From assembly GCF_031846305.1 (NCBI RefSeq), contig NZ_JAVRHY010000015.1, forward strand, positions 3,237 through 67,236: a stretch of DNA of 64,000 nt, written 5' to 3'. The position numbers were made by a program, and so were the translations under genes. The notes beneath the pieces were generated by a model that was not told the DNA's origin, did not search any database, and saw nothing but the letters and a program-made list of their open reading frames with translations. How positions within the stretch are numbered: the stretch's first letter is position 1; every line of letters begins with the position of its first letter. Positions 31,044-40,003 of the stretch are shown one piece after another. The stretch comes from Spectribacter acetivorans. Lineage in GTDB: Bacteria > Pseudomonadota > Gammaproteobacteria > Nevskiales > Salinisphaeraceae.

Positions 31044-31895
31044 TCAGGTAGTTGCCAGGGCCTCGAGTAATTGCCGGCTGGCCGTATTCGCCGGGAAAAA
31101 TGTCTCCACTCTCACTTCCTCCGCCGTGATATCCAATGGCGTGCCGAAACTCGACAGCATCGAGAACAGGCTCAGACGGGCCTCGCCGATGCCGTATTCC
31201 AGCGGCAGGATCGGCGGCGGCAGGCCGTCCGGATGATCCAGCGCCCGCCAGTCGGTGGGAATGCCGTCATACGCCAGAATCTCGTCGACTACCGCATGCA
31301 GCTCCGCATTGGCGGTAGCGTCGGCCTCACGCCGGCTGCGCCAGAGCAGCAGATTGGCCACTTCCTCCCAGTTGCGGATGAACGGCCGGGCGCCGTCCGG
31401 ATGGAATGTCAGCTTGAGCAGATTGCGTGGCCCCTCGCCACAAACCCGGCGCCAGAGATCGTCCGGATCACCTAGTAGCGCCAGCATTCGGGTCATCGCA
31501 TCGTTGCTGCGCAGCATGTTCCAGGTGCGGTCCAGCACCAGCGCGGGGTTGGGTTCGTGGTGGGTCAGGATCAGTTCCAGCGCCTGGTTGACGGACGCCA
31601 TGTCGGGATCGGCGAGGTCGCGCTGGGCGTAGGTGGGGGCGAAGCCGGCGGTTACCAGCAACTGGTTGCGCTGTCGCAGAGGCAGGTCCATGGCCTCGGC
31701 CAGTTGCAGCACCATGTCGCGGCTGGGGCGTGACCGCCCGGATTCCACGAAGCTCACGTGTCGTTGCGACACCCCGGCGGACAGGGCCAGTTCCAGTTGC
31801 GACAGCCGCCGTTCATTGCGCCAGCGCCGAAGCGCTGGTCCGAAGCCGCCTTGGTGGCCCCGATCCTGAGGAAGCTTGGCACTGAGACTCGGCAT
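31044..31895 (-). CDS. XRE family transcriptional regulator with MmyB-like ligand domain
   Basis: A 283-residue regulator from ATG 31895. The HTH_3 domain covers residues about 17-72: 'LRRWRNERRLSQLELALSAG', 'VSQRHVSFVESGRSRPSRDM'. The C-terminal 180 residues resemble the MmyB-like PAS-type ligand-binding domain ('EPNPALVLDRTWNMLRSNDA', 'LLKLTFHPDGARPFIRNW', 'FFPANTASRQLLEAL' at the end). Such proteins are repressors responding to small, possibly fatty-acyl, ligands. The target may be the divergent DUF2834-like gene 140 bp away, but no operator was identified. Confidence 0.85.
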   Translation of the reverse strand: MPSLSAKLPQDRGHQGGFGPALRRWRNERRLSQLELALSAGVSQRHVSFVESGRSRPSRDMVLQLAEAMDLPLRQRNQLLVTAGFAPTYAQRDLADPDMASVNQALELILTHHEPNPALVLDRTWNMLRSNDAMTRMLALLGDPDDLWRRVCGEGPRNLLKLTFHPDGARPFIRNWEEVANLLLWRSRREADATANAELHAVVDEILAYDGIPTDWRALDHPDGLPPPILPLEYGIGEARLSLFSMLSSFGTPLDITAEEVRVETFFPANTASRQLLEALATT

Positions 31896-32035
31896 GCTCG
31901 CGCGGTAGTCCACGGTTGTTGATTTCGGCCAAGATTGCGCCCGCCGCGAGCATGAAACAACTACCTCCCGGGTAATTGCGGCGATGATGCCGCCGGCCGA
32001 TGCTCGTTCACGCCCATTCATTGATGGAGAACGAC

Positions 32036-32365
32036 ATGGACTGGAAGAAGTGGCTTCTGTTGCTGGTACTGGTGGATTTTCTGGCCATCACCGGCTACGC
32101 CATGATGCAGGTCGGCTATCTCGGCATCTGGCAGGCCGGGCTGTCGGACTGGGGCAGCATGCAGATTCTGGCTGATCTGGTGATTGCCGCCGGGCTGATC
32201 TGCGTCTGGATGGTTGCCGACGCGCGGGCACGGGGTGCCAACCCATGGCCGTACGTGGCGGTGACCCTGACGGGCGGCATGCTCGGCCCGCTGCTCTACC
32301 TGTTGCTGCGGCCGTCAACCGCGGCTCGGGGCGCGGCGGCATCGGCTGCGGCTGGCAGGGCCTGA
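32036..32365 (+). CDS. DUF2834-like small membrane protein
   Basis: A 109-residue inner-membrane protein. ATG 32036 has GGAGA upstream; another ATG at 32024 is possible. Three hydrophobic helices are visible: about 6-24, 42-60 and 72-92. 'ADLVIAAGLICVWMVADARARG' and 'PYVAVTLTGGMLGPLLYLLL' match the general DUF2834 pattern (helix ending Asp-Ala-Arg, then Gly-x-x-Gly-Pro-Leu-Leu-Tyr). Function unknown. It is divergent from the MmyB-like regulator gene, which may control it. The 187 bp that follow, up to the acyl-CoA dehydrogenase gene, hold no gene I can support; a TATGAT -10-like hexamer is at 32518-32523. Confidence 0.7.
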   Translation: MDWKKWLLLLVLVDFLAITGYAMMQVGYLGIWQAGLSDWGSMQILADLVIAAGLICVWMVADARARGANPWPYVAVTLTGGMLGPLLYLLLRPSTAARGAAASAAAGRA

Positions 32366-32552
32366 CTGGTCTGGCGATCGGGGTCGGGCTGGCCACTGTG
32401 CTGGCTCTGGTGCCGGGGAGGTCGGCGACGAGCGCCGGCTTGCCCGGCAGGCCAGCGTCGCGTTCCCGATCGCCGCCACCCCGACGTCCGGGCGGGCGTT
32501 CGGCGGGGTGCCCCTGCTATGATTTGCGCCCCGATTTCTGCCGGAGACCGCC

Positions 32553-33707
32553 ATGCACGCTGCCGCCGAGAGCGCCAACCCGGAACTCGACCTGTTCCGC
32601 GACACCGTCCGCCGCTACGCCGAAAATGAACTGGCGCCGCAGTACGCGGCCTGGGAAGAGGCGGAGCACATCCCGCGGGAGATCTGGAATCAGCTGGGCG
32701 AGTCCGGCCTGCTGTGCGTCGACATGCCCGAGGAATACGGCGGTGGCGGCGGTGATTTCGCCATGTCGGCGGTTATTGTCGAAGAGCTGTCACGGCAGGG
32801 GCTGACCGGTCTGGCGACCGGAGTCACGGTTCACTCGGACATCGTGGCGCCCTACGTGTTGCACATGGGCACGGAAGAGCAGAAGCAGGCCTGGCTGCCG
32901 CGGCTGGCCAGCGGCGACGCCATCGGGGCGATCGCCATGACCGAGCCCGGCGCGGGATCGGACCTGCAGGGCATGCGCTCACAGGCGGTGGCGGACGGCG
33001 AGGACTGGATCCTGAACGGCGCCAAGACCTTCATCACCAACGGCGGGCAGGCCGATCTGGTGATCGTGGCGGCCCGCACCGAGCCGGGCGGCGGCGCCCG
33101 CGGCACCAGCCTGTTCCTGGTGGATACCTCGCTCGATGGTTTCCGACGTGGCCGCAATCTGGAAAAGATCGGCCAGCATGCCGGCGACACCGCCGAGCTG
33201 TTCTTCGATGATCTGCGCCTGCCGGGCAACGCCCTGCTGGGTGCCCGCAATGGTGGTTTCGGCCATCTGATCGACGAGTTGCCGCGCGAGCGCCTGGCCC
33301 TGGCGATCGGCGCCATCGGCGCCGCCGAGGGGGCGCTGGCCATCACCATCGATTACGTCAACGAACGCAAGGCCTTTGGTCAGCCCATCGGCAGCTTCCA
33401 GAACACCCGTTTCTCCCTGGCGGAAATGCAGACCGACATTCAGCTCAATCGGGCGTTCATGGAAAAGTGCCTGGCCAAGTTCGAGGCCGGCACCATGGAT
33501 GTCACCGACGCCGCCATGGTCAAATACGCCGCCACCGAAATGCAGTGCCGGGTCGCCGACGGCTGCCTGCAGCTGTTCGGTGGCTACGGCTACATGCGCG
33601 AGTACCCCATCGCCCGCGCCTTCGTGGATGCCCGGGTGCAGCGCATCTACGGCGGCACGTCCGAAATCATGAAGGAGCTGATCGCCCGGTCGCTGGTCGG
33701 CAAGTAG
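32553..33707 (+). CDS. acyl-CoA dehydrogenase
   Basis: A 384-residue FAD enzyme from ATG 32553. Signature 1 'GAIAMTEPGAGSDLQGM' and signature 2 region 'QLFGGYGYMREYPIARAFVD' are intact; the catalytic Glu is in 'IYGGTSEIMKELIARSL' near the C-terminus, the position used by medium/short-chain, isovaleryl-type differs, so this looks like a standard short/medium-chain or long-chain-like (AcdA) form. It oxidises an acyl-CoA to the 2-enoyl-CoA and passes electrons to ETF. A TATGAT hexamer at 32518-32523 may be its -10 box. The DUF488 gene follows 22 bases later. Confidence 0.92.
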   Translation: MHAAAESANPELDLFRDTVRRYAENELAPQYAAWEEAEHIPREIWNQLGESGLLCVDMPEEYGGGGGDFAMSAVIVEELSRQGLTGLATGVTVHSDIVAPYVLHMGTEEQKQAWLPRLASGDAIGAIAMTEPGAGSDLQGMRSQAVADGEDWILNGAKTFITNGGQADLVIVAARTEPGGGARGTSLFLVDTSLDGFRRGRNLEKIGQHAGDTAELFFDDLRLPGNALLGARNGGFGHLIDELPRERLALAIGAIGAAEGALAITIDYVNERKAFGQPIGSFQNTRFSLAEMQTDIQLNRAFMEKCLAKFEAGTMDVTDAAMVKYAATEMQCRVADGCLQLFGGYGYMREYPIARAFVDARVQRIYGGTSEIMKELIARSLVGK

Positions 33708-33729
33708 ACCGCCGACGGCGGGCGCGCAC

Positions 33730-34257
33730 GTGGTGACCCTTTACTCCATTGGTCATTCCGACCGGGGCATGGCCACCCTGCTGGACCTGCTGCGTGTACA
33801 CGGCATCCGGCGGCTGGTGGACGTGCGTCGCATCCCGCGCTCCCGGCGGCATCCGCACGTGAATCGGGAGGACTTCGCCGACAGTCTTGCCGACGCCGGC
33901 ATTGGCTATCGGCACGCGCCCGCACTGGGCGGTATGCGGGAGCGCGCGCCGGATTCGATCAATCAGGGCTGGTCGGCACCGGGCTTTGCCGCCTACGCCG
34001 ACCACATGCAGACTGCCGACTTCGACACCGCGCTGCAGGCCCTGCTGGCTGATGTGGCGGATACCACCACGGTCATGATGTGCGCCGAAGCCGACCCGCG
34101 GCAGTGTCACCGCTGGCTGATCGCGGATGCGGCCGATGCTCGCGGTTGTGCCGTCCGGCACATCCTTGAGCAAGGTCGGACCGAGTTGCACCGGCCCACC
34201 TCGTTCGCCCGGGTGGACGACGGCCGGGTGAGCTACCCCTTTGCGCTGACCGGCTGA
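33730..34257 (+). CDS. DUF488 family protein
   Basis: A 175-residue protein from GTG 33730 (a second GTG follows directly at 33733). Family hallmarks are 'YSIGHSDRGMATLLDLL', 'LVDVRRIPRSRRHPHVNRED' and 'VMMCAEADPRQCHRWLIAD', the latter containing the conserved Cys-x-Glu...Cys-His-Arg. DUF488 proteins are widespread and of unknown function; the Cys/His pair hints at a catalytic or redox role. The gene probably shares a transcript with the acyl-CoA dehydrogenase upstream (22-bp gap) and overlaps the end of the convergent GNAT gene by 25 bases. Confidence 0.88.
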   Translation: MVTLYSIGHSDRGMATLLDLLRVHGIRRLVDVRRIPRSRRHPHVNREDFADSLADAGIGYRHAPALGGMRERAPDSINQGWSAPGFAAYADHMQTADFDTALQALLADVADTTTVMMCAEADPRQCHRWLIADAADARGCAVRHILEQGRTELHRPTSFARVDDGRVSYPFALTG

Positions 34258-34760
34258 GCCATCAGGTAATCGTCCATGACGAAACCGCCGCCGATGTCCT
34301 GCACGTGTCCGGCGGCGACGTTGAAGCCCAGCCGGCGGTAACTGGCTACCGCCAGGTGGTTGTCGCGGTTGACCCGCAGCCAGAGCTGTTCGCAGTCCTG
34401 TTGTCGGGCGTCTAGCAGCGCCGCATTCACCAGCTGCCGGGCCAGGCCCCGGCCACGCTGTGCCCGGTCCACGTATAGCTTGTGCAGCCAGAAGCGGCTG
34501 GCGTCGGTCTCATCCGGTCCATGCGCCGCGAACGCCACCGCCGGTTCGGTCGGGTCCGTATGGGCCATGACATAACGCACGTCCGCCGCGATGTCCGCCC
34601 GCAACCGGTCGCGGCTGTAGCCGTGCGCCAGCATGTAGTCGATCTGCTCGCGGGTGATGATGCCGGGATAGTGCTCATGCCAGATGCGATGGGCCAGGGC
34701 GGTGATGTGGTCCAGATCCGCATCGGTTTCGGCGGTACGCAGGGTGATAGCGTCAGTCAC
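34233..34760 (-). CDS. GNAT family N-acetyltransferase
   Basis: A 175-residue acetyltransferase. GTG 34760 is chosen because it overlaps the upstream DUF1992 gene stop by 8 bases and begins the family text 'ITLRTAETDADLDHITALA'. Acetyl-CoA binding motif A is 'LHKLYVDRAQRGRGLARQLV' (Gln/Arg-x-x-Gly-x-Gly/Ala), and motif B is 'RVNRDNHLAVASYRRLGFNV'. 'RIWHEHYPGIITREQIDYML' near the N-terminus is typical of a GNAT subgroup of unknown substrate. Translational coupling links it with the DnaJC28-like DUF1992 protein, without an obvious functional reason. Confidence 0.88.
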   Translation of the reverse strand: MTDAITLRTAETDADLDHITALAHRIWHEHYPGIITREQIDYMLAHGYSRDRLRADIAADVRYVMAHTDPTEPAVAFAAHGPDETDASRFWLHKLYVDRAQRGRGLARQLVNAALLDARQQDCEQLWLRVNRDNHLAVASYRRLGFNVAAGHVQDIGGGFVMDDYLMAQPVSAKG

Positions 34761-35130
34761 GGCGCCCCAGGCGGCGATGCAGCTCGCTCTCGTAGGCCGC
34801 GCCGGCCCCGCGCAGCCCGCGGCCCAGGCGGGATTCGCCCAGCCGGGTCTGCAACAGGACCAGCCGCTTGCGGGCCCGATCGCGTTCGGCATTTGCCAGA
34901 TCGGCGCGAGCCAACAGGCTTTCCACGCTTTGCAGTTCGCGGCGAATTTCCAGCTCCGGCGGCAGGAAGCCGCTGTTCTTCAAAAGACGGTAACCGGCCC
35001 GCAGGGCCGGCGGCACGTCCCGGTCGTCATCCAGGACCAGCGGCTGGCCGGCGCCGGGCAGATCATCGAACACGCCGTCGCGTTCGGCCTGGTTGATGCG
35101 CTCCTCGGCGAGGCGGTCGAGTACATCCAT
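34753..35130 (-). CDS. DUF1992 (DnaJ homologue C28-like conserved region) protein
   Basis: A 125-residue protein from ATG 35130. The DUF1992 signature fills the first 70 residues: 'LAEERINQAERDGVFDDLPG', 'GQPLVLDDDRDVPPALRAGY' and 'LLKNSGFLPPELEIRREL'. The remainder is a helical Arg/Leu-rich tail. The same region occurs in eukaryotic DNAJC28 and in E. coli YhdN-like proteins; function is unknown and no J domain is present here. It is divergent from the alpha/beta hydrolase gene (48 bp) and coupled to the GNAT gene by an 8-base overlap. Confidence 0.88.
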   Translation of the reverse strand: MDVLDRLAEERINQAERDGVFDDLPGAGQPLVLDDDRDVPPALRAGYRLLKNSGFLPPELEIRRELQSVESLLARADLANAERDRARKRLVLLQTRLGESRLGRGLRGAGAAYESELHRRLGRRD

Positions 35131-35178
35131 GCCCGGTCACGGTATCCTGAGACAAAACCGATGGGGGAACATTGCCCG

Positions 35179-36123
35179 ATGAGTGATAACGCGTCGAGCC
35201 CGGCCGCGAGCGGTATCCGCAGCGGCCGTGTTGAAGCCAATGGCTGGCAGCTGGCCTGGGAAGAGCGCGGGCCGGGGGACGGTGAGCCGGTGCTGCTGAT
35301 CATGGGCCTGGGCACCCAGCTGCTGGGCTGGCCGGAGCCGTTCTGCGACGCGCTCTCGGCGGCCGGCTACCGGGTCATCCGCTTCGATAACCGCGATATC
35401 GGCCTGTCCGACAAGTGGACGCGGCGGGGCGATTACACCAGCGTGCGAACCGCATTCCTGCGCTCAAGCTTCGGCCTGCCGGTGCGGGCGCCCTACACGT
35501 TGGCGGACATGGCCGCCGACACCGTCGGCCTGATCGAGGGCCTCGCGCTGGGCCCGGTGCATCTGGTGGGGGCCTCGATGGGCGGCATGATTGCCCAGAT
35601 GGTGGCCGCCGATCATCCGGACCGGGTGCGCAGCCTGACCTCGATCATGTCCACCTCGGGCGCGCGCAGTCTGCCGCGAGGCAAGCTCAGGGTGCTGATG
35701 CGCATGGGCTCCCGGCCGGCTTCCAGTGACCGTGCGGCGATCATCGAGCATCTGACCACCACCATGCGCATGATCGGCAGCCCCGGCATCCAGAACAGTC
35801 GCGAGCAGTGGGCCGAGCTGATCGGCCGGGGGCTGGACCGCAGCTATCACCCGGCCGGCACCGCGCGTCAGCTACTGGCGATTCTGGCCTCGGGTAGCCG
35901 TGAAACCCTGCTGCGCCGCATCCGCGTGCCCAGTCTGGTGATTCACGGCGATGCCGATCCGCTGGTCCCGCTGGCCCACGGTCGGCACACGGCTGCCTGC
36001 ATTCCGGATGCCCGTCTGTGGGTGGTGCCCGGCATGGGCCACGACCTGCCGCCACCCCTGCACGGCGATCTGGCGGCCGGCATTGCCGAACATGCCGCCG
36101 GCACCGACCGCGACGCTGCCTGA
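35179..36123 (+). CDS. alpha/beta hydrolase (serine nucleophile)
   Basis: A 314-residue alpha/beta hydrolase from ATG 35179. 'LLIMGLGTQLLGWPE' holds the oxyanion region, the nucleophile Ser sits in 'LVGASMGGMIAQMVA', the Asp in 'VIHGDADPLVPLAHG' and the His in 'GMGHDLPPPLHG'. Text is close to proteins annotated as esterases or DhaA/aclacinomycin methylesterase-like hydrolases; the true substrate is unknown. It is followed after 9 bases by a CPA2-type antiporter gene, so both are probably transcribed together. Confidence 0.88.
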   Translation: MSDNASSPAASGIRSGRVEANGWQLAWEERGPGDGEPVLLIMGLGTQLLGWPEPFCDALSAAGYRVIRFDNRDIGLSDKWTRRGDYTSVRTAFLRSSFGLPVRAPYTLADMAADTVGLIEGLALGPVHLVGASMGGMIAQMVAADHPDRVRSLTSIMSTSGARSLPRGKLRVLMRMGSRPASSDRAAIIEHLTTTMRMIGSPGIQNSREQWAELIGRGLDRSYHPAGTARQLLAILASGSRETLLRRIRVPSLVIHGDADPLVPLAHGRHTAACIPDARLWVVPGMGHDLPPPLHGDLAAGIAEHAAGTDRDAA

Positions 36124-36132
36124 GCCCGTGCC

Positions 36133-37695
36133 ATGCTGTTCGAGGTCGTCTGCATCAGCTTTGCCTTTCTGCTGGGCCTGCTGGTCCGGCTGATCGGACT
36201 GCCGCCGCTGGTCGGGTTTCTTGCCGCCGGCTTTGCCATCAATGCGCTGAGCGGCCCCCTGCAGCTACCGGCGGAGGCCGGGGCGGTGCTGTCGCACCTC
36301 AGCCATCTCGGCGTCCTGCTTCTGCTGTTCACCCTCGGGCTGAAGCTGCATGTACGTAGCCTGACCCAGCCACCGGTGGTAGGTGGGGCTCTGCTGCATT
36401 TCGCGGTGTCCTGTCTGCTGTTCGCCCCGGGGCTTTATCTGCTGCTGGACCTGGATGCCCGCACGGCGATGCTGCTGGGCATGGCACTGGCGTTTTCCAG
36501 CACCGTGCTCGCGGCCAAGTTCCTGGAGGCCAAACACGAACTGCGTGCCTTCCACGGCCGGGTGGCCATCGGCATTCTGATCGTCCAGGACCTGATTGCC
36601 CTGGGCGTGCTCAGCGTGTTCGGTGATCACACGCCGTCGGTCTGGGCGCCGGTGGTGTTGCTGGCACCGCTGCTGCGGCCCGTTCTCATGCGCCTGCTCG
36701 ACTGGATGGGCCACGACGAGCTGCTGGTGCTGATGGGGCTGCTGCTCGCCCTGGTGGTCGGGGGCGTCGGCTTCGAGCAGCTGGGTCTCAGTCCCGAGCT
36801 GGGGGCGCTGGTGATGGGCATGCTGCTGGCGGGTCATCCCCGGGCGCAGGAGCTATCCAAGGCGTTATGGAGCCTCAAGGAAGTCTTTCTGGTGGGCTTC
36901 TTCCTGCAGATCGGCATGTCCGGCCTGCCGGACTGGTCGGCGGTGATTTTCGCCACCTCGCTGGTGCTGCTGCTACCGGTCAAGGCGGGGCTGTTCTTCG
37001 CCGTGCTGCTGCTGTTCCGGCTGCGGGCCCGCAACGCGTTTCTCGCCGGGGCGACGCTCACCTGCTACAGCGAGTTCGGGCTGATTGTTGCCGCCGGGCT
37101 GATCCCCGAATGGCTGGTGCCGCTGGCCCTGGCGGTAGCGCTGTCCTTCGTGGTGGCGGCGCCCTTCAACCGCCTGGCGCATCCGCTGTTCGAGCGGCTG
37201 GAAACCCGGCTCAATCGTCTGGAAGGCAGCGCCCGGCACCATCCCGACGAACAGCCCACGACGCTCGGGCACGCCAGCGCCATGGTGCTGGGCATGGGGC
37301 GGACTGGCACCTCGGCCTATGACGCGCTGACCGAACGCGGCGCCCGGGTCATCGGGATCGACGCCGATCCCGGCAAGGTGGCCGCCCACCGGGGCCGCGG
37401 GCGCCGGGTGGTGTACGCGGATGTGGAGGACTCCACTTTCTGGCACGGAGCCGATCTGGCGCACATCCGGGCGGTGATCCTGGCCACCGGCTCGCGCGAG
37501 GCCAGCCTGTTCGCCACCCGGCAGCTGCGGTTGGCCGGGTTCGAGGGCCTGATCATCGCCCACGCCTTCTATCCCGACGAGGCCGAGGCCATTCGCGCCG
37601 CCGGCGCCGATCAGGCCTACCAGACCATGGCCGAGGCCGGCGTGGGGCTGGCCGGCCATGCCTGGACAGCGCTCGAGGCCGACAAGCCCACCTGA
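36133..37695 (+). CDS. CPA2 family cation:proton antiporter with TrkA-N domain (YbaL-like)
   Basis: A 520-residue protein from ATG 36133. The first 365 residues form about 11-12 transmembrane helices of the Na+/H+ exchanger fold ('SHLGVLLLLFTLGLKLHVRS', 'GMALAFSSTVLAAKFLEAKH', 'LSPELGALVMGMLLAGHPRA'). A Rossmann-like TrkA-N/RCK domain follows ('VLGMGRTGTSAYDALTERGA', 'VVYADVEDSTFWHGADL'). Such proteins exchange K+ or Na+ for H+ under nucleotide control. This one looks more like YbaL/RosB than KefB/C because it lacks the acidic Q-loop text seen in the second antiporter of the window at 52967. It is co-directional with the hydrolase 9 bases upstream. Confidence 0.88.
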   Translation: MLFEVVCISFAFLLGLLVRLIGLPPLVGFLAAGFAINALSGPLQLPAEAGAVLSHLSHLGVLLLLFTLGLKLHVRSLTQPPVVGGALLHFAVSCLLFAPGLYLLLDLDARTAMLLGMALAFSSTVLAAKFLEAKHELRAFHGRVAIGILIVQDLIALGVLSVFGDHTPSVWAPVVLLAPLLRPVLMRLLDWMGHDELLVLMGLLLALVVGGVGFEQLGLSPELGALVMGMLLAGHPRAQELSKALWSLKEVFLVGFFLQIGMSGLPDWSAVIFATSLVLLLPVKAGLFFAVLLLFRLRARNAFLAGATLTCYSEFGLIVAAGLIPEWLVPLALAVALSFVVAAPFNRLAHPLFERLETRLNRLEGSARHHPDEQPTTLGHASAMVLGMGRTGTSAYDALTERGARVIGIDADPGKVAAHRGRGRRVVYADVEDSTFWHGADLAHIRAVILATGSREASLFATRQLRLAGFEGLIIAHAFYPDEAEAIRAAGADQAYQTMAEAGVGLAGHAWTALEADKPT

Positions 37696-37703
37696 CGGCG
37701 GGC

Positions 37704-38744
37704 TCAGGCCTCGGTCTCGAGAAGCTCGCGGGCCCGCTCGAACATCCGGGGCACGCACAGCGCCATCTGCTCCCACAGTGGGTCCACACGCTGGCCCTTG
37801 CGATGCAGCCGCACGTTCAGACAGGCGATGGAGGCGAAGCGGTAGGCCGCCAGCGCCTCGAACCAGAAGGCATCGGGCACCGGTTCGCCGCGGGCGGTTT
37901 CGTAGGCCTCGCGGATGTCCCCGGCCGGGGGCGGGCAGACCGCGCCGAACTCCGGATGCCACATGGCCGGGTCGGCAATCATCAGCATCCAGCCGAGGTC
38001 CAGCGCCTGGGCGCCGATGTGCGCCAGTTCCCAGTCGATCACCCCGGTGACGCGCCCCTGGTTGAACAGGATGTTGCCGGGCTGGTAGTCCCCGTGCACC
38101 AGCCCGATCGGCGACGAATCCGGAATGCGGTCGGCAAGCAGATGCCGCACCTGGGCTGCCGCCTGCGCCCAGGCCGGTTCCGGCGCCTTCTGATAGATCG
38201 GTTCCCAGAAGGCGATTTCGGTGGCCAGAGAACGCGGCGTGTCCCAGTCCGGCAGATGGCGCTGGCAGTCGAAGGCATGCAACCGGGCGAGGGTCGCGGC
38301 GGCCTCGCGGTAGAGCGGCCGCATGGCCGCGACCGTGCGGGGGAAGACAGGATCGGGATCCCAGACCAGCAGATTGTGACCCGACAGTCTTTCCATGATC
38401 AGGAAGGGCAGGTCGAACCAGCCCTCGTCGGCCTGCGCCCACGGCACGGCCGGTACGGGCAGGCCCTCCGCATGCAATGCGCGCAGCAACGGGGCCTGGC
38501 GATAGACGTCGGTATTGCCGCGGCGTTTGACCCCCGGCGGCGGCAGGCGCAGCACGTAGCCTTGCCGGTCGCTGTCCTGTTCGACGTCGAACAGGAAGGT
38601 CAGGCCGGCATGGCCGTCCGCGGCGCGCAGATCACGTACCTGCGCGTGCTCGCCCAGTTGGTGCCGAATGAAGCCGGTCAGTTCCTGCTGCAGCCAGTCG
38701 AGGTCCATCATCGGAGTGGTCGGGTGGCGGATCGAGAGCGTCAT
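37704..38744 (-). CDS. phosphotransferase family protein (APH/ACAD10-like)
   Basis: A 346-residue kinase-like protein. ATG 38744 is used; ATGs at 38711 and 38708 are also possible, and the frame is open further upstream without similarity. The nucleotide-binding lobe contains 'LTFLFDVEQDSDRQGYVLRL' and 'FLIMERLSGHNLL' (Met-Glu hinge); the catalytic loop is 'LVHGDYQPGNILFN' and the metal-binding Asp is in 'VTGVIDWELAHIG'. This is the branch related to the kinase domain of ACAD10/11, which phosphorylates 4-hydroxyacyl-CoA in animals. In bacteria it commonly accompanies acyl-CoA genes, consistent with the CoA transferase gene divergent from it. Confidence 0.88.
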   Translation of the reverse strand: MTLSIRHPTTPMMDLDWLQQELTGFIRHQLGEHAQVRDLRAADGHAGLTFLFDVEQDSDRQGYVLRLPPPGVKRRGNTDVYRQAPLLRALHAEGLPVPAVPWAQADEGWFDLPFLIMERLSGHNLLVWDPDPVFPRTVAAMRPLYREAAATLARLHAFDCQRHLPDWDTPRSLATEIAFWEPIYQKAPEPAWAQAAAQVRHLLADRIPDSSPIGLVHGDYQPGNILFNQGRVTGVIDWELAHIGAQALDLGWMLMIADPAMWHPEFGAVCPPPAGDIREAYETARGEPVPDAFWFEALAAYRFASIACLNVRLHRKGQRVDPLWEQMALCVPRMFERARELLETEA

Positions 38745-38829
38745 CCTGCCCGAGTCCGCCGGCCTTGACAGCCCGGCGGCCGGCGGGAATGCTCGCGGGC
38801 CTTTGTGGTGCGTCGGAAAGGAGAACAAC

Positions 38830-39981
38830 ATGGGCCCACTCGAGGGGACCACGGTGATCGAACTGGCCGGACTGGGCCCGGCACCGATGGCCGGCATGAT
38901 GCTGGCGGACATGGGCGCCCGGGTCATCCGGGTGGAGCGCGGCACCCGGCAGGCACCCGGGCAGAGTCACGACGCCAGCCTGCGCGGCAAGCAGTCGATC
39001 GCCCTGAATCTCAAGACCGACGCCGGACTGGCCGCCCTGCTGCGGCTGATTGATGACGCGGACGCGTTGATCGAGGGCTTCCGGCCCGGGGTGGCGGAAC
39101 GCCTGGGCGTGGGGCCGGAGGTTTGTCGTGACCGCAATCCCCGGCTGGTCTACGGCCGCATGACCGGCTGGGGCCAGGACGGCCCGCTGGCCCAGGCCGC
39201 CGGCCACGACATCAACTACATCGCCCTGTCCGGCGCCCTGCATGCGATCGGCGAGCCTGGCGGCAAGCCGGTGATCCCGCTGAACCTGGTCGGCGATATG
39301 GGCGGCGGCGGCATGCTGCTGGCATTCGGCGTGGTCTGCGCCCTGTTCGAGGCGGCCCGTTCCGGCGAGGGCCAGGTGGTGGACGCCGCCATGGTCGACG
39401 GCACCGCGCAACAGCTCTGGATGCAGATGGGCATGATGGCCGCCGGGCTTTGGAACCCGCGCCAGAGGAGCGCCAACCTGCTGGACGGCGGGGCGCCGTT
39501 CTACCAGGTCTACGAGACCGCCGACGGGGGCTACGTGGCGCTGGGCGCGCTCGAGCCGCAGTTCTACGCGGAGCTGGTCGAGCGGGCCGGGCTTGATCCC
39601 GAGCGTTTCGGCAAACAGATGGACACGGCCGCCTGGCCGGACATGCGGGCGGTGCTGGCTGAGGTCTTCCTGACCCGCACGCGCGATCAGTGGTGTGCCA
39701 TTCTGGAGGGTACCGACGCCTGCTTCGCGCCGGTGCTGGCCATGGACGAGGCGGCCCGGCATCCGCACAACGCCGCCCGCGGCACGTTCCTGGAGGTTGA
39801 CGGCTGGACCCAGCCGGCGCCCGCGCCGCGGTTGTCGCGGACACCGGGCGAGGTTCGCCACGGACAGCACCGGCCGGGCGCGGACGGCGTCGCGGTGCTG
39901 CGTGCGGCCGGCTTCGAGGATGCCGAGATCGACCGTCTGCGGGCCGCGGATGCGCTGCTCGAGGCGACGCCGGCATCATGA
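38830..39981 (+). CDS. CaiB/BaiF family III CoA transferase (AMACR-like)
   Basis: A 383-residue enzyme; AAGGAGA 8 bases before ATG 38830. The N-terminus 'GTTVIELAGLGPAPMAGMML' and 'DMGARVIRVERGTRQ' are typical of alpha-methylacyl-CoA racemase-like proteins, as is 'LNLKTDAGLAALLRLIDDAD'. The catalytic Asp is in 'GEGQVVDAAMVDGTAQ'. AMACR epimerises 2-methylacyl-CoA so that branched chains can be beta-oxidised; family III CoA transferases move CoA between acids. Distinguishing the two needs structure or assays, though 'GHDINYIALSGALHAIGE' favours the racemase branch. It is divergent from the ACAD10-like kinase gene (85 bp). Confidence 0.9.
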   Translation: MGPLEGTTVIELAGLGPAPMAGMMLADMGARVIRVERGTRQAPGQSHDASLRGKQSIALNLKTDAGLAALLRLIDDADALIEGFRPGVAERLGVGPEVCRDRNPRLVYGRMTGWGQDGPLAQAAGHDINYIALSGALHAIGEPGGKPVIPLNLVGDMGGGGMLLAFGVVCALFEAARSGEGQVVDAAMVDGTAQQLWMQMGMMAAGLWNPRQRSANLLDGGAPFYQVYETADGGYVALGALEPQFYAELVERAGLDPERFGKQMDTAAWPDMRAVLAEVFLTRTRDQWCAILEGTDACFAPVLAMDEAARHPHNAARGTFLEVDGWTQPAPAPRLSRTPGEVRHGQHRPGADGVAVLRAAGFEDAEIDRLRAADALLEATPAS

Positions 39982-40003
39982 CCGCAATCCGGAGATAGCA
40001 GCG